The notes under the pieces are model-generated. The model saw only the letters and a program-made list of their open reading frames with translations, was not told the origin of the DNA and made no database searches. From IMG/VR virus record IMGVR_UViG_3300047673_000550, positions 1 through 39,170 of that record: a stretch of 39,170 nucleotides of DNA; one strand, written 5' to 3'. This stretch comes from a virus. Of the stretch, positions 21,372-30,275 are shown one piece after another (the first letter of the stretch is position 1; every line of letters begins with the position of its first letter). The position numbers were made by a program, and so were the translations under genes.

Positions 21372-21602
21372 ATGGCCAAACATCAAGATGATTCGACTGC
21401 GCCTGAGTCTGTCCCGATCAGCGCGGTGCAGATGACCTCGACCGTGACCTTTCGCGACACCCTCTACACCTCGCGCACGGTCATCCTGCCTGACGGCCGC
21501 ACCCTGGCCGTAGCGAAAGCCCAGGTGTCGGTTGATGCCACCGACGATGTAGCGCTGAAGTGCCTTAAAGCCCACGCCGAGTTCGAGCAACTCAAGGAGT
21601 AA
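21372..21602 (+). CDS. Small tail-module protein of unknown function
   Basis: A 76-residue protein with a hydrophilic N-terminus (MAKHQDDSTAPESVPISAVQ), then beta-like TVTFRDTLYTSRTVILPDGR and a C-terminal helix. The start is ATG at 21372; an upstream in-frame ATG at 21357 lies in the terminator tail. Small genes occur at this place between V and W in Pseudomonas R-type tails. No function is known to me. Confidence 0.78.
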   Translation: MAKHQDDSTAPESVPISAVQMTSTVTFRDTLYTSRTVILPDGRTLAVAKAQVSVDATDDVALKCLKAHAEFEQLKE

Positions 21603-21607
21603 ACCCG

Positions 21608-21934
21608 ATGATCGGAATGGATCGCCACACCGGGCAACCCATCTCCGGCATCGAGCATTTACGTCAGTCGGTGGCGGACATTCTCGGCACGCCGCTGCTG
21701 AGCCGCCGCGAGCGTCCGGAGTACGGCAGCAAGCTGCGGCGCATGGTCGATCTGCCCATCAACGAAGGCTGGAAAAGCGCCGCTCAAGCGGAAGCGGCCC
21801 GGGCGCTGCGCCAGTGGGAGCCGCGACTTAAGCTTGAGCGCGTCGTCGCCATCTCGGTGCTGGGCGGGAAAATCAATTTCAGGATCACCGGCGAATACCT
21901 TGGTGAGCGCGGCACGTTGGAGGTGTGGGTATGA
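21608..21934 (+). CDS. W: Baseplate wedge protein W (gp25-like)
   Basis: A 108-residue protein of the GPW/gp25 family. EHLRQSVADILGTPLLSRRE, the RPEYGSKL motif (about 36-43) and the end block LGGKINFRITGEYLGERGTL are diagnostic. It forms part of the baseplate wedge next to the sheath and is thought to start sheath assembly. It overlaps gene J by four bases. Confidence 0.93.
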   Translation: MIGMDRHTGQPISGIEHLRQSVADILGTPLLSRRERPEYGSKLRRMVDLPINEGWKSAAQAEAARALRQWEPRLKLERVVAISVLGGKINFRITGEYLGERGTLEVWV

Positions 21935-22815
21935 GTACGCTGGTGGATCTGACGGAGCTGCCCGCACCTGACGTGCTGGAGCCGCTGGACTTTGAAGAGG
22001 TATACGGCGAAGCGCTTGGCGTGTTTCGCGGTTACATGGGCGGCAACTGGACGGCGGCGCTGGAGAGCGATCCGGTGACCAAACTGCTGGAGGTCGGCAG
22101 TTACATCAAACTCGGCAACCGGGCGCGGGTCAACGACGCGGCCAAGGCACAGCTGCTGGCCTATGCCGTCGGCGCCGATCTGGAGCAACTGGCCGCGAAC
22201 GTCAATCTCAAACGCCTGGTGATTCAGGCGGCGGATCCGCTGGCGGTGCCGCCGGTCGAGGCAGCACTGGAATCCTACGATGCTCTGCGTGAACGGGTGC
22301 AGATGGCCTATGAGGGTTTGACCACGGCGGGGCCACGCAACAGCTACATCCTGCATGCCCGTAACGCCTCGGCGATGGTTGCTGACGCAACAGCCGAAAG
22401 CCCGGCGCCGGCCTGCGTCGACGTGACGGTGCTGGGCTTGGAAGGGGACGGCGCGGTCGGGCCGGAGATGCTGGCCCTGGTCGCCGATGCTGTGAATGAT
22501 GACGATGTGCGCCCGGTCGGTGATCGGGTGACAGTGCGCGGTGCGGAGATACTGCGGTACCGCGTTGATGCCGTGCTGCACATGAAGGGCTCCGGTCCGG
22601 AAAACGACGCCGCGCTTGCCGAGGCGATCAAGCGGCTTGAGGCCTGGATCAATCCTCGCCGCCGTTTGGGCGTCGAAGTAGCGCGCTCCGGTGTCGATGC
22701 GCAGTTGCACGTTGCCGGTGTGGCCCGCGTGGAGCTGAAGGACTGGCTGGATCTTAAACCGACCAAGGCGCAGGCGGCGTACTGCACCGGCTATTCCGTC
22801 GTGTTAGGAGGTTGA
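21931..22815 (+). CDS. J: Baseplate assembly protein J
   Basis: A 294-residue wedge protein of P2 gpJ type. It has DLTELPAPDVLEPLDFEEVY at the N-terminus, SDPVTKLLEVGSYIKLGNRA (about 49-68), the tract QLLAYAVGADLEQLAANVNL (about 78-97), and YEGLTTAGPRNSYILHARNA with ALSADA-like features around residues 130-150. The start is ATG at 21931 overlapping the W stop; an in-frame GTG at 21925 is less likely. It links the baseplate hub to the fibre-bearing periphery. Confidence 0.93.
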   Translation: MSTLVDLTELPAPDVLEPLDFEEVYGEALGVFRGYMGGNWTAALESDPVTKLLEVGSYIKLGNRARVNDAAKAQLLAYAVGADLEQLAANVNLKRLVIQAADPLAVPPVEAALESYDALRERVQMAYEGLTTAGPRNSYILHARNASAMVADATAESPAPACVDVTVLGLEGDGAVGPEMLALVADAVNDDDVRPVGDRVTVRGAEILRYRVDAVLHMKGSGPENDAALAEAIKRLEAWINPRRRLGVEVARSGVDAQLHVAGVARVELKDWLDLKPTKAQAAYCTGYSVVLGG

Positions 22816-22816
22816 T

Positions 22817-23428
22817 ATGCGCAGTCTTTTGCCGCTCAACAGCACTCCCCTGGAACGAGGTATCGAGGCGACGTTCGCCGAGACCACGTTGATTCCGTTG
22901 CGCACGCTGTACAACCCCGACACCTGTCCGGTTCATCTGCTGCCGCATCTGGCGTGGGCCTGGTCAGTTGACCGCTGGGATCCGGCTTGGCCGGAAGCGG
23001 TCAAACGCGCCGCCATCAAGGCCTCGTTCTACATCCACAAACACAAGGGCACCATCGGTGCATTGCGCCGGGTAGTCGAACCGCTGGGCTATCTGATCGA
23101 GATCTCGGAATGGTGGCAGACCATCCCGGAAGGCGTGCCGGGGACCTTCGCGTTGAAGGTCGGCGTGCTGGACACCGGCATCACCGAGGAGATGTACCTC
23201 GAACTCGAACGCCTGATCGACGATGCCAAACCCGTCAGCCGAAAACTGACCGGCCTCGACATCACGCTTGAAACCCGCTTGGACGCCTATGTCGGCTTCG
23301 CTGTTTATGACGGTGATGAGATCGACGTTTACCCGTGGAGCAATCCGGACATGGACGTAATGGTTCAGGGGAACCATGGCGTCAGCGAATACACCCTCGA
23401 CGAATTGGACGTATATCCCCATGGTTGA
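22817..23428 (+). CDS. I: Tail protein I
   Basis: A 203-residue baseplate protein of P2 gpI type: LLPLNSTPLERGIEATFAET at the N-terminus, CPVHLLPHLAWAWSVDRWDP (about 37-56), and the helical block AAIKASFYIHKHKGTIGALR (about 65-84). It attaches the tail fibre. AGGAGG lies 5 bases before the ATG. The gene overlaps the fibre gene by 8 bases. Confidence 0.93.
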   Translation: MRSLLPLNSTPLERGIEATFAETTLIPLRTLYNPDTCPVHLLPHLAWAWSVDRWDPAWPEAVKRAAIKASFYIHKHKGTIGALRRVVEPLGYLIEISEWWQTIPEGVPGTFALKVGVLDTGITEEMYLELERLIDDAKPVSRKLTGLDITLETRLDAYVGFAVYDGDEIDVYPWSNPDMDVMVQGNHGVSEYTLDELDVYPHG

Positions 23429-25055
23429 TAAAAATTCTATTTTTGGCGGCATGCTCACCACGCAAGGTGCCGCCAAGAAAACCAACTGCGACGCACTGGG
23501 CATCCCTTGGGAGCCGCGCTACATGCTGATCGGTGATGCAAATGGCACCGACCCCGTTCCCAGCGCCTCGCAAACCAAACTGGTAAATCAGGTTTACCGG
23601 GCGCAGCTCAATCAGTTGCGTGTGTCTCCCACCGATTCCAATGTCCTGATTGCTGAGCTGGTGTTGCCACCGGATGTAGGCGGTTGGTGGATTCGTGAGC
23701 TTGCGCTGGAAGACAAGGACGGCGTTTTCTGCGCGGTGGCGAATGCGGCACCGAGCTACAAGCCGTTACTCGCCCAAGGCTCTGGCCGCAACCAGGTGGT
23801 GCGGATGCACATCATCACCAGCGGCACCTCGAACATTCAGTTGAAGATCGATCCGTCTGTTGTCTTGGCGACTCGCGGCTATGTGGACGACTTGATCAAC
23901 GGACTGCTACCTGCGAATAAGGTGGCCGGGACGTACACCAAGGTCACCGTGAATGATCGAGGCGTATTTGTGTCCGGGTCGAATCCGACAACCTTGGCCG
24001 GGTTTGGAATTAAGGACACCTACACCAAGACAGAAATCGAGTCGATGATTGCGCAGGCCTCGGCATTGCCGGTGGGGGCTACGGTAGCTTTTCCGTTGGA
24101 CAAGGTCGCGCCGGGCTTTCTTGAACTGGACGGCAGCGTCAAGAGTATTGCGGTCTATCCGGATCTGGCGGCATTCCTCGGTACGGCCTTCAACAAGGGC
24201 GATGAGGGCGCCGGAAATTTCCGCTTGCCCGAGTCACGCGGCGAATTCTTGCGAGGCTGGGATCACGGACGCGGTACGGATGCTGGGCGGGCAATTGGCA
24301 GTTGGCAAAAAGCAACGTTGACGGCAACGGATGTTGTTACCCCGGCGGGGTTAGGAATTCAAGCCGCCGCCGCTGGATGGAAACATAACGCGGATGGCTC
24401 GGGCGCTGCCCATTTACTTGTTGGTGGTGATGTTGTTAGTGCGGCGCAGTATGTCGGCGCCGGGATCTCTGTTGTTGATCCCGCTTCGTCGTCAGCGGCG
24501 GTTTACCTGACGGATGACGCTCAGTACACGCGAGGCACCCTCGTTGGAGCACGCCCGCGCAACTTGGCGGTAATGTGGTGCATCAAGGCTTGGAACGCGC
24601 CGATTAATCAGGGAAACATCGATATCGTCGCGCTCTCGGCATTGGCGACCCAGGCCACCGAAGTCAAACTCGGTACGGCTAAGATCGCAACGCAGGCGCT
24701 GACAGATGCCGGGGTCGATGACGGCACCATCGTTACTCCGAAAAAGCTACGTTTTGGCTTCCAGATCGGTTTGGGCACCAACGGCTATATCGCGTTTCCG
24801 AGCTGGCTTGGCGGACTGGTTCTTCAGTGGGGATCAACCGTGCTGATCAACAGCGGTTCGTCGGTTTCTGTGCCGATGCCCCTCGAATTCCCCAATGCGA
24901 TTCTGAATGCCTTTGTCTCGGTAAACGGCTCGGGAAACTTTACGGCAGCTTTGTGCGGTGCTGTGAGCGCGACCAGTAAAACGGCCATTACTGTTTATCA
25001 CTTTTCCGGTGGCGGCGGTGCGGCCAACTACCGCTGGCTCGCAGTCGGGAGATAA
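23421..25055 (+). CDS. Tail fibre protein
   Basis: A 544-residue receptor-binding fibre. Residues 1-150 (DKNSIFGGMLTTQGAAKKTN, IRELALEDKDGVFCAVAN) match the N-terminal P2-type fibre domain (DUF3751) that binds gpI. Residues about 165-220 form a shaft with a VTVNDRGVFVSGSNPTTLAG repeat. Residues about 225-390 form a tail-collar domain (PVGATVAFPLDKVAPGFLEL, then FRLPESRGEFLRGWD and ARPRNLAVMWCIKA). A C-terminal head (about 440-544) probably contacts the host surface. The start is ATG at 23421 within the gpI gene end. This is usually the most variable gene of such phages and sets host range. Confidence 0.93.
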   Translation: MVDKNSIFGGMLTTQGAAKKTNCDALGIPWEPRYMLIGDANGTDPVPSASQTKLVNQVYRAQLNQLRVSPTDSNVLIAELVLPPDVGGWWIRELALEDKDGVFCAVANAAPSYKPLLAQGSGRNQVVRMHIITSGTSNIQLKIDPSVVLATRGYVDDLINGLLPANKVAGTYTKVTVNDRGVFVSGSNPTTLAGFGIKDTYTKTEIESMIAQASALPVGATVAFPLDKVAPGFLELDGSVKSIAVYPDLAAFLGTAFNKGDEGAGNFRLPESRGEFLRGWDHGRGTDAGRAIGSWQKATLTATDVVTPAGLGIQAAAAGWKHNADGSGAAHLLVGGDVVSAAQYVGAGISVVDPASSSAAVYLTDDAQYTRGTLVGARPRNLAVMWCIKAWNAPINQGNIDIVALSALATQATEVKLGTAKIATQALTDAGVDDGTIVTPKKLRFGFQIGLGTNGYIAFPSWLGGLVLQWGSTVLINSGSSVSVPMPLEFPNAILNAFVSVNGSGNFTAALCGAVSATSKTAITVYHFSGGGGAANYRWLAVGR

Positions 25056-25058
25056 GAA

Positions 25059-25499
25059 ATGGCGTCAGGAAAAATGTACTACTCGAAAACCACGGGCTGC
25101 TGCTATCTGCTGGGTATGCATGATGGGCAGATCCCCGAAGACGCGGTACCTATCAGCAAGGAGCGCTATCAGGCTGTCATCGCAGAGCCTGTGCCGGGGA
25201 TGGTACGCGACCATGATGCTGAGGGACTGCCAATTCTGGTCGTTCCGCAAACTTCGCCCGACGAGCTTATGCGGGATGAACGTGCGTGGCGTGATGCGGA
25301 AATCGAGCGGGTGAAATGGCTGCGTGAGCGTCATCGAGACGAGCAGGACGTCGGCGAGCCAACCACGCTGACCGCTGACCAGTTCAGCGAACTTTTGGCT
25401 TATGTGAAGAGCCTGCGTGATTGGCCGCAGTCCCCCGATTTTCCTTCGGCCGAGTATCGACCCGTGGCACCTGAGTGGATGGCCAACCAATCCCAATAA
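25059..25499 (+). CDS. Tail fibre assembly chaperone
   Basis: A 146-residue protein directly behind the fibre gene. The N-terminus (YYSKTTGCCYLLGMHDGQIP) and the pattern PEDAVPISKERYQAVIAEPV are those of small phage fibre-assembly proteins. The C-terminal part (TADQFSELLAYVKSLRDWPQ, then FPSAEYRPVAPEWM) is their usual ending. It would help fold or trimerize the fibre. Two terminators follow. Confidence 0.82.
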   Translation: MASGKMYYSKTTGCCYLLGMHDGQIPEDAVPISKERYQAVIAEPVPGMVRDHDAEGLPILVVPQTSPDELMRDERAWRDAEIERVKWLRERHRDEQDVGEPTTLTADQFSELLAYVKSLRDWPQSPDFPSAEYRPVAPEWMANQSQ

Positions 25500-25524
25500 A
25501 CGCCCCGCACTGACGGGGCGTTTT
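25500..25524 (+). terminator. Intrinsic terminator after the fibre module (first)
   Basis: ACGCCCCG / CGGGGCGT stem with loop CACTGA and a short T run, starting at the stop codon of the chaperone gene. Confidence 0.8.
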
Positions 25525-25558
25525 CATTTGCATTACGCGCAACTCGAACACACCTCAC

Positions 25559-25582
25559 AGCCCCGCGAAAGTGGGGCTTTTT
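25559..25582 (+). terminator. Intrinsic terminator before the sheath gene (second)
   Basis: AGCCCCGC-GAAA-GTGGGGCT (one G-T pair) with a stable GAAA loop and five T residues, 22 bp upstream of the sheath start. With the one at 25500 it forms a tandem pair. Confidence 0.8.
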
Positions 25583-25603
25583 CGTTTCTGGAGAACGAGC
25601 CTT

Positions 25604-26770
25604 ATGAGTTTCTTCCACGGCGTCACGACCACCTCGGTCGATACCGGCGCACGCACTATCTCGTTGCCGTCCTCGTCGATCATCGGCTTGTGCGACACCT
25701 TCACTCCCGGTCTGGTCGGTGGCGGTACCGCCAAGGCCGGCGAACTCAAGCTGATCACCACCGAGCGTGAAGCCATTGCCGCGTTCGGCGCCGAGTCGGC
25801 GATCACCAAGGCCTGCCAGGCGATCTACACCAAAGCCAAAGCGGTGATCGTCGCCATCGGTGTGCCAAAGATGGACGATCCGGCGCTGCAGACCTCGGCC
25901 ATCATTGGCGGTGTTCTGGCATCCGGTCAGCGTACCGGCCTGCAGGCGCTGCTCGATGGTAAGAGCCTGTTCAACGCCCAGCCGCGATTGCTGATTGCAC
26001 CCGGCCACTCCGCCACCCAAGCGGTGGCCACGGCCATGGACAGCCTCGCGCAGAAGCTACGGGCTATCGGCATCATCGACGGGCCATGCACCACCGACGA
26101 GGCTGCCATGGCCTACGCGAAGAACTTCGGCAGTCGTAACCTTTTCATGGTCGACCCCGGTGTGCAGTTCTGGGACACCGGCGAAAGCAAGACGGTGGAC
26201 GCGCCTGGTTCGGCCTGGACTGCCGGCCTGTTCGCCTGGACGGATGCCACCTACGGTTTCTGGGCCTCGCCGTCAAACAAGGAGTTTACCGGTATCACCG
26301 GTACCACCCGTGCAGTCGAGTACCTGGACGGCGACGAGACCTGCCGAGCCAACCTGCTCAACAACGCCAACATCACCACGATCATTCGTGATGACGGCTA
26401 TCGCTTGTGGGGCAACCGCACGCTGTCGAGCGATCCGAAATGGGCGTTCGTCACCCGCGTCCGCACGCTGTTCATCATCATGGACGCGGTACAGGTCGGT
26501 CATAAATGGGCGGTCGATCGCTCAATTACCAAGACCTACGTCAAGGACGTCACCGACGGCCTGGAGGCGTTCGGGCGCGACCTAACAAACCAAGGCGCGG
26601 TGATTAAGTTCGAAGCGTATCCGGATCACGAAATGAACACGGCCAGCCAGATCGAGCAGGGCAAGGTGTACTGGCGGATCCGCTTCACCGACGTGCCGCC
26701 GGCTGAAAACCCGAACTTCCTTTTCGAGGTCACCAACGAGTGGATGACCGAAGTGCTTGAACCTGCCTAA
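25604..26770 (+). CDS. Tail sheath protein FI
   Basis: A 388-residue contractile sheath protein of P2 FI/R-pyocin type with the usual length. SFFHGVTTTSVDTGARTISL at the N-terminus, VGVPK-like 'VIVAIGVPKMDDPALQTS' (about 83-100), GFWASPSNKEFTGITGTTRA (about 214-233) and the ALWGNRTLSSDP-like RLWGNRTLSSDPKWAFV block (about 267-283) are characteristic. Subunits form the spring-loaded cylinder around the tube. The start is ATG at 25604 with GGAG upstream; an earlier in-frame GTG overlaps the terminator. Confidence 0.95.
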   Translation: MSFFHGVTTTSVDTGARTISLPSSSIIGLCDTFTPGLVGGGTAKAGELKLITTEREAIAAFGAESAITKACQAIYTKAKAVIVAIGVPKMDDPALQTSAIIGGVLASGQRTGLQALLDGKSLFNAQPRLLIAPGHSATQAVATAMDSLAQKLRAIGIIDGPCTTDEAAMAYAKNFGSRNLFMVDPGVQFWDTGESKTVDAPGSAWTAGLFAWTDATYGFWASPSNKEFTGITGTTRAVEYLDGDETCRANLLNNANITTIIRDDGYRLWGNRTLSSDPKWAFVTRVRTLFIIMDAVQVGHKWAVDRSITKTYVKDVTDGLEAFGRDLTNQGAVIKFEAYPDHEMNTASQIEQGKVYWRIRFTDVPPAENPNFLFEVTNEWMTEVLEPA

Positions 26771-26782
26771 GGAGGCACCCTG

Positions 26783-27286
26783 ATGATTCCTGAAGTTCTC
26801 TCCAACTGCGCCGGGTTTATTGACGGCGTCAGTTTTGCCGGTGACATGCCGAGCCTCACCTTGCCCAAGGTGGTCCTGAAAACCGACGGCTATCGAGGCG
26901 GCGGCATGGCCGGCGAAGTCGAGATCTCGACCGGGGTGGAAAAACTCGAAGCCGGTTTCACCACCAACGGTGTGCGCCGCGAAGCGCTGAAGTTTTTCGG
27001 TCTGTCTGATCGCACCGCCTGCAGCGCGGTGTTCCGAGGCGCGTTCAAAGGCCTAAAGGGCAAGGTCACTCCGGTGATCGTCACCATGCGTGGCGGTATC
27101 AAGGAAGTCGACATGGGCGACTGGAAGCCCGGCGACAAGGCCGAGACCAAACACACCATGGCACTGACCTACTACAAGCTCGAAGTCGCCGGTCGGGTGG
27201 TTTACGAGATCGACATGCTGGGCATGGTCCTGGTCGTCGACGGCGTCGACCAGCTCGCTGACGAACGTTCGGCCCTGGGCCTTTAA
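26783..27286 (+). CDS. Tail tube protein FII
   Basis: A 167-residue tube protein of the P2 FII family: MIPEVLSNCAGFIDGVSFAG, then LPKVVLKTDGYRGGGMAGEV, the 'EKLEAGFTTNGVRREALKFF' block and the C-terminal KHTMALTYYKLEVAGRVVYE. It builds the inner tube through which DNA passes. AAGGAGG lies 7 bases before the ATG. Confidence 0.95.
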   Translation: MIPEVLSNCAGFIDGVSFAGDMPSLTLPKVVLKTDGYRGGGMAGEVEISTGVEKLEAGFTTNGVRREALKFFGLSDRTACSAVFRGAFKGLKGKVTPVIVTMRGGIKEVDMGDWKPGDKAETKHTMALTYYKLEVAGRVVYEIDMLGMVLVVDGVDQLADERSALGL

Positions 27287-27297
27287 GGAAAAACGCA

Positions 27298-27612
27298 ATG
27301 ACTCAAGCAATTCAAGTAACACCCGAAAAACCGCTGCCGAAGTGGCTGGAACTCACCGAAGACGGTTTCCGCATCGGTCTCAAGTACCCCACCGAACTGA
27401 ATGGCGTTCAGGTCGACACCGTGTCGATGCGCGCACCGTGTGTGCGGGATGTGCGTGCTGCGCAGGCCGCTTCCAATGGCGATGCAGAGCAGCGTGAGCT
27501 GGCACTGTTTGCCTCACTGACCCAGACCCCCGAGGAGGATCTGGTGGCGCTCAAGATGGTCGATTACATGCGCCTGCAGGCTGGCTATTTTCGCTTGGTC
27601 ACGGACGACTAG
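27298..27612 (+). CDS. E: Tail assembly chaperone E
   Basis: A 104-residue chaperone between tube and tape-measure genes, the fixed position of tail assembly chaperones. APCVRDVRAAQAASNGDAEQ, then the RELALFASLTQTPEEDLVAL block and the end YMRLQAGYFRLVTDD are typical of phage tail assembly proteins of the gpE kind. These coat the tape measure during tail assembly. AAGGA precedes the ATG. A second open frame continues past its stop and probably forms an E-E' fusion by frameshifting. Confidence 0.88.
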   Translation: MTQAIQVTPEKPLPKWLELTEDGFRIGLKYPTELNGVQVDTVSMRAPCVRDVRAAQAASNGDAEQRELALFASLTQTPEEDLVALKMVDYMRLQAGYFRLVTDD

Positions 27613-27730
27613 GTGTGACGGCACCACATTGAAGACGCTGGCCAAACGCTTGGCGAAGGACACTGGATTCTCCGCCGCCGAGATCTTGGCCATGCCTTTC
27701 AACGAAATGGTGTGGTGGCTCTCTGAGTGA
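27521..27730 (+). CDS. E' frameshift extension of the tail chaperone
   Basis: In the +1 (equivalently -2) frame relative to E, the sequence is open from 27521 to the TGA at 27728-27730 and has no credible start of its own. Past the E stop it reads LKTLAKRLAKDTGFSAAEIL and then AMPFNEMVWWLSE. This has the small helical domain and terminal Trp-rich motif typical of the second part of tail chaperones (E' of P2). The shift must lie between 27521 and about 27610. Candidates are CCC-G at 27529 with a GAGGAGG stretch just after it, or TTT-C at 27589. The coordinates give the open interval, not the exact shift point. Confidence 0.55.
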   Translation, partial: PRPPRRIWWRSRWSITCACRLAIFAWSRTTRCDGTTLKTLAKRLAKDTGFSAAEILAMPFNEMVWWLSE

Positions 27731-27767
27731 GCCACCGCTGCAACCCTCCGGCACATAAGGCACGCAC

Positions 27768-30266
27768 ATGGCGAAGAACCTCGCGCTCGGCTTTGTCATT
27801 GGCGGCGCCGTCGATCCGACGGTAGGCAAAGCGTTCAAGGACGTCGAAAGCAAGATCAAACATTTGGACACTGTGGGCAGCAAGGCCCGCGTGTTGCAGA
27901 ACACCATCGGCGACACCATGCGTCTGCGCGATGAATGGCGCAAAGCGCACACCACGGGCGCCGAAGGCGCAGACAAGCTGCTGGCCAAATATGAAAAGAA
28001 TCTCGCACTGCTCAAGAAACAGGGCGTCGAGGTGGGGCGGCTGAGCAAGGCATACGCCACGATGGGCCGCGTGGCCGCCGGCGCCGAACTGAAAGCGTTG
28101 GGCCACCGGCAGATCGAGGAGGGCCGGTCCGGCCTGAAAAGCACCCTCGGTCAAGCCGGTGCGCTGACCGCTGCAGCAGCCATCCCGACCAAGGTCAGTG
28201 CGGACTATGGCGCGATCATTCGCGACATTGCGATCAAGGCCAACATTGCCAACTCGCCGGAAGAGGCGCAACTGTCCAAGACCGTGATCGACACGTCACG
28301 CGATACAGGCATGGCGCGCAATCAGGTGGCCGAGGTGGTCAACGCCCTGGTCGGCGCCGGTATGGAGTTGGACAAGGCGCTGTCCTATGCACCGACCGCA
28401 GCCAAGTTCGCGGTGGGCCAAGGATCGGAAGGCACTGAAACGGCGAAGATGATCAACGCATTGGGGCAGAACGCCAAGATCACTGACCCGAAGGTGATGC
28501 AGCAGGCGCTGGAAGCCATTGCCTATCAGGGCCAGGCGGGCAGTTTTGAAGCGGTCGACATGGCCAAGTGGTTTCCTGAGTTGCTGGCTGGCATGGGCAA
28601 ACAGGGTATCACCGGCATGGATTCGGTGACGCAACTCGGCGCGATGCTGCAGGTGCAGATGAAGACGGCCGGTGGTTCGGACGAAGCGGCGAACAACCTC
28701 AAAAACTGGATGGAGAAAATCGGCTCCGGTGAAACGGTCAAGGCCTACCAGAAGGCCGGGATCGACTATAAGGGGTCGATGCAGACCGGTTTGCAGAATG
28801 GCAAATCCACACTGGAATCCAGTTTTGCCCTGGCCCAGAAGTACATCGAAGCGACCGATCCGAAGCGAGCTGCCGAGATGGCCAAGGCCACAGCGGCTAT
28901 CAGTAAAGAGGCCGATCCCGAAAAAGCAAAAGCCATGATGAAGTCTCTGGAGGAGGCTTTGCGTACCGGTGACCTGTTCTCTGATATGCAGGTCAAGGCA
29001 GCCTTGACTGCGTACATGCAGAACAAGGATCTGTATGAGCAGCTGAAAAAGGATTCCGCCGGGGCGACCGGAATCCTGGACAAGAACTTGGCCGAGCGCC
29101 GGCAAACCTCGGCGCAGAAATGGTCTGAAATGGCCCAGTCGATGGACGATGCCATGCGCAGCATCGGCGATGCGATCCGGCCGGTCACCGATTCCGTAGC
29201 CGACGGCCTCAACAACGTCAGTCGCAAACTGTCGGGCTTTGCCGACGAATTTCCACGGGTCACGCTTGGCATCGGCACGGCCGTGGCTGGACTGGTTGCG
29301 CTCAAGGGGGCCGTCAGCGCCTTCAAGGTTGGCAAGGGATTGATGAACCTTGGACGGGGCACCCTGATGGGCAACCCAAACATCCCGCAAAAGGTGATCG
29401 TCACTAATCTGCCCGGTACTGGTGGCGGGCTGAGTGGGGGTGATCTCGATGCCAGCGGCGAAGGCAAGAAAGGCAAAGGTGGTAAAGGCGGCGGGAGAGG
29501 AGGTGGCGGTCGCGGCGCCAAGATCGCGGGCGGCATGAAAGGCCCCGCGATCCTTGCAGTCGCGCAGGCGGGTTATCAGGCTTACGACACTTACGAAAAC
29601 GCCGAGACGCAGGATGAAAAGGCCGAGGGCTATGGTAAGGCTGCTGGAGGTTTGGCCGGCACATTGGCCGGCGCCGCTGCTGGTGCCGCCATCGGCACGG
29701 CAGTGCCCATTATCGGCAACATCGTCGGCGGTCTGATCGGTGGTTACCTCGGTTACATGGGCGGCGATGCCTTGGGCGGATCGCTTGGCAAGTCAATGTT
29801 CGGTGCGGACGAGTCGTTGAAGAAAGTACCGGATGCCGGGCCACTGATGATGGCCAACGCCGGACAGAACCTGCCGCCGGTGATGGGCAACATTGCCCGC
29901 TCATTTGCGCCTGCCGCCGCGACTCCGCTTGTTCAGGGCACTCCAACGCCCTCGGCAGTGCAGAGCCTGTTGCCAGAGCGCGCTGCCGATGCGGCTGCGA
30001 TGGGTGATGTGACGCGTTCCCTGAGCGCACCCGCGCCGCCGAGCGTACCGGCGCTGCTGGCTCCTCCGCCGGCAGCGATTAAAACCGAGCCGCCGAAGAT
30101 CGAGCAGCGCGTCGAGATCTCGGCGCCTCTGCACATCACCGTACAGGGGGATGTGAAGGATCCGGCGCAAATGGCACGCGAGCTGCGGCCTTTTATCGAG
30201 CAGCAGATGCAGCAGGCCACGCAGCAGTTGCAGAGCCGCAAGCTGTATGACGAACCGCATGTGTAA
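27768..30266 (+). CDS. Tape measure protein
   Basis: An 832-residue protein whose length sets tail length. Residues 1-110 form a basic coiled coil. Residues about 110-330 match the TP901-type core: SADYGAIIRDIAIKANIANS, then RNQVAEVVNALVGAGMELDK and the 'KMINALGQNAKI' segment. Hydrophobic and Gly-rich segments lie at about 497-520 and 625-680 (GGLAGTLAGAAAGAAIGTAV, GGLIGGYLGYMGG), likely membrane-active during DNA entry. A Gly/Lys linker lies at about 560-590 and a Pro/Ala-rich stretch at about 700-775. It is by far the longest gene of the tail module, as expected. Confidence 0.93.
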   Translation: MAKNLALGFVIGGAVDPTVGKAFKDVESKIKHLDTVGSKARVLQNTIGDTMRLRDEWRKAHTTGAEGADKLLAKYEKNLALLKKQGVEVGRLSKAYATMGRVAAGAELKALGHRQIEEGRSGLKSTLGQAGALTAAAAIPTKVSADYGAIIRDIAIKANIANSPEEAQLSKTVIDTSRDTGMARNQVAEVVNALVGAGMELDKALSYAPTAAKFAVGQGSEGTETAKMINALGQNAKITDPKVMQQALEAIAYQGQAGSFEAVDMAKWFPELLAGMGKQGITGMDSVTQLGAMLQVQMKTAGGSDEAANNLKNWMEKIGSGETVKAYQKAGIDYKGSMQTGLQNGKSTLESSFALAQKYIEATDPKRAAEMAKATAAISKEADPEKAKAMMKSLEEALRTGDLFSDMQVKAALTAYMQNKDLYEQLKKDSAGATGILDKNLAERRQTSAQKWSEMAQSMDDAMRSIGDAIRPVTDSVADGLNNVSRKLSGFADEFPRVTLGIGTAVAGLVALKGAVSAFKVGKGLMNLGRGTLMGNPNIPQKVIVTNLPGTGGGLSGGDLDASGEGKKGKGGKGGGRGGGGRGAKIAGGMKGPAILAVAQAGYQAYDTYENAETQDEKAEGYGKAAGGLAGTLAGAAAGAAIGTAVPIIGNIVGGLIGGYLGYMGGDALGGSLGKSMFGADESLKKVPDAGPLMMANAGQNLPPVMGNIARSFAPAAATPLVQGTPTPSAVQSLLPERAADAAAMGDVTRSLSAPAPPSVPALLAPPPAAIKTEPPKIEQRVEISAPLHITVQGDVKDPAQMARELRPFIEQQMQQATQQLQSRKLYDEPHV

Positions 30267-30275
30267 GGAGGAACA

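Noticed and set aside
27629-27730. Independent E' gene starting at TTG 27629
   Set aside because: No ribosome binding site precedes it, and the product would be a short fragment. Frameshift extension of E agrees with known tail chaperone genes.
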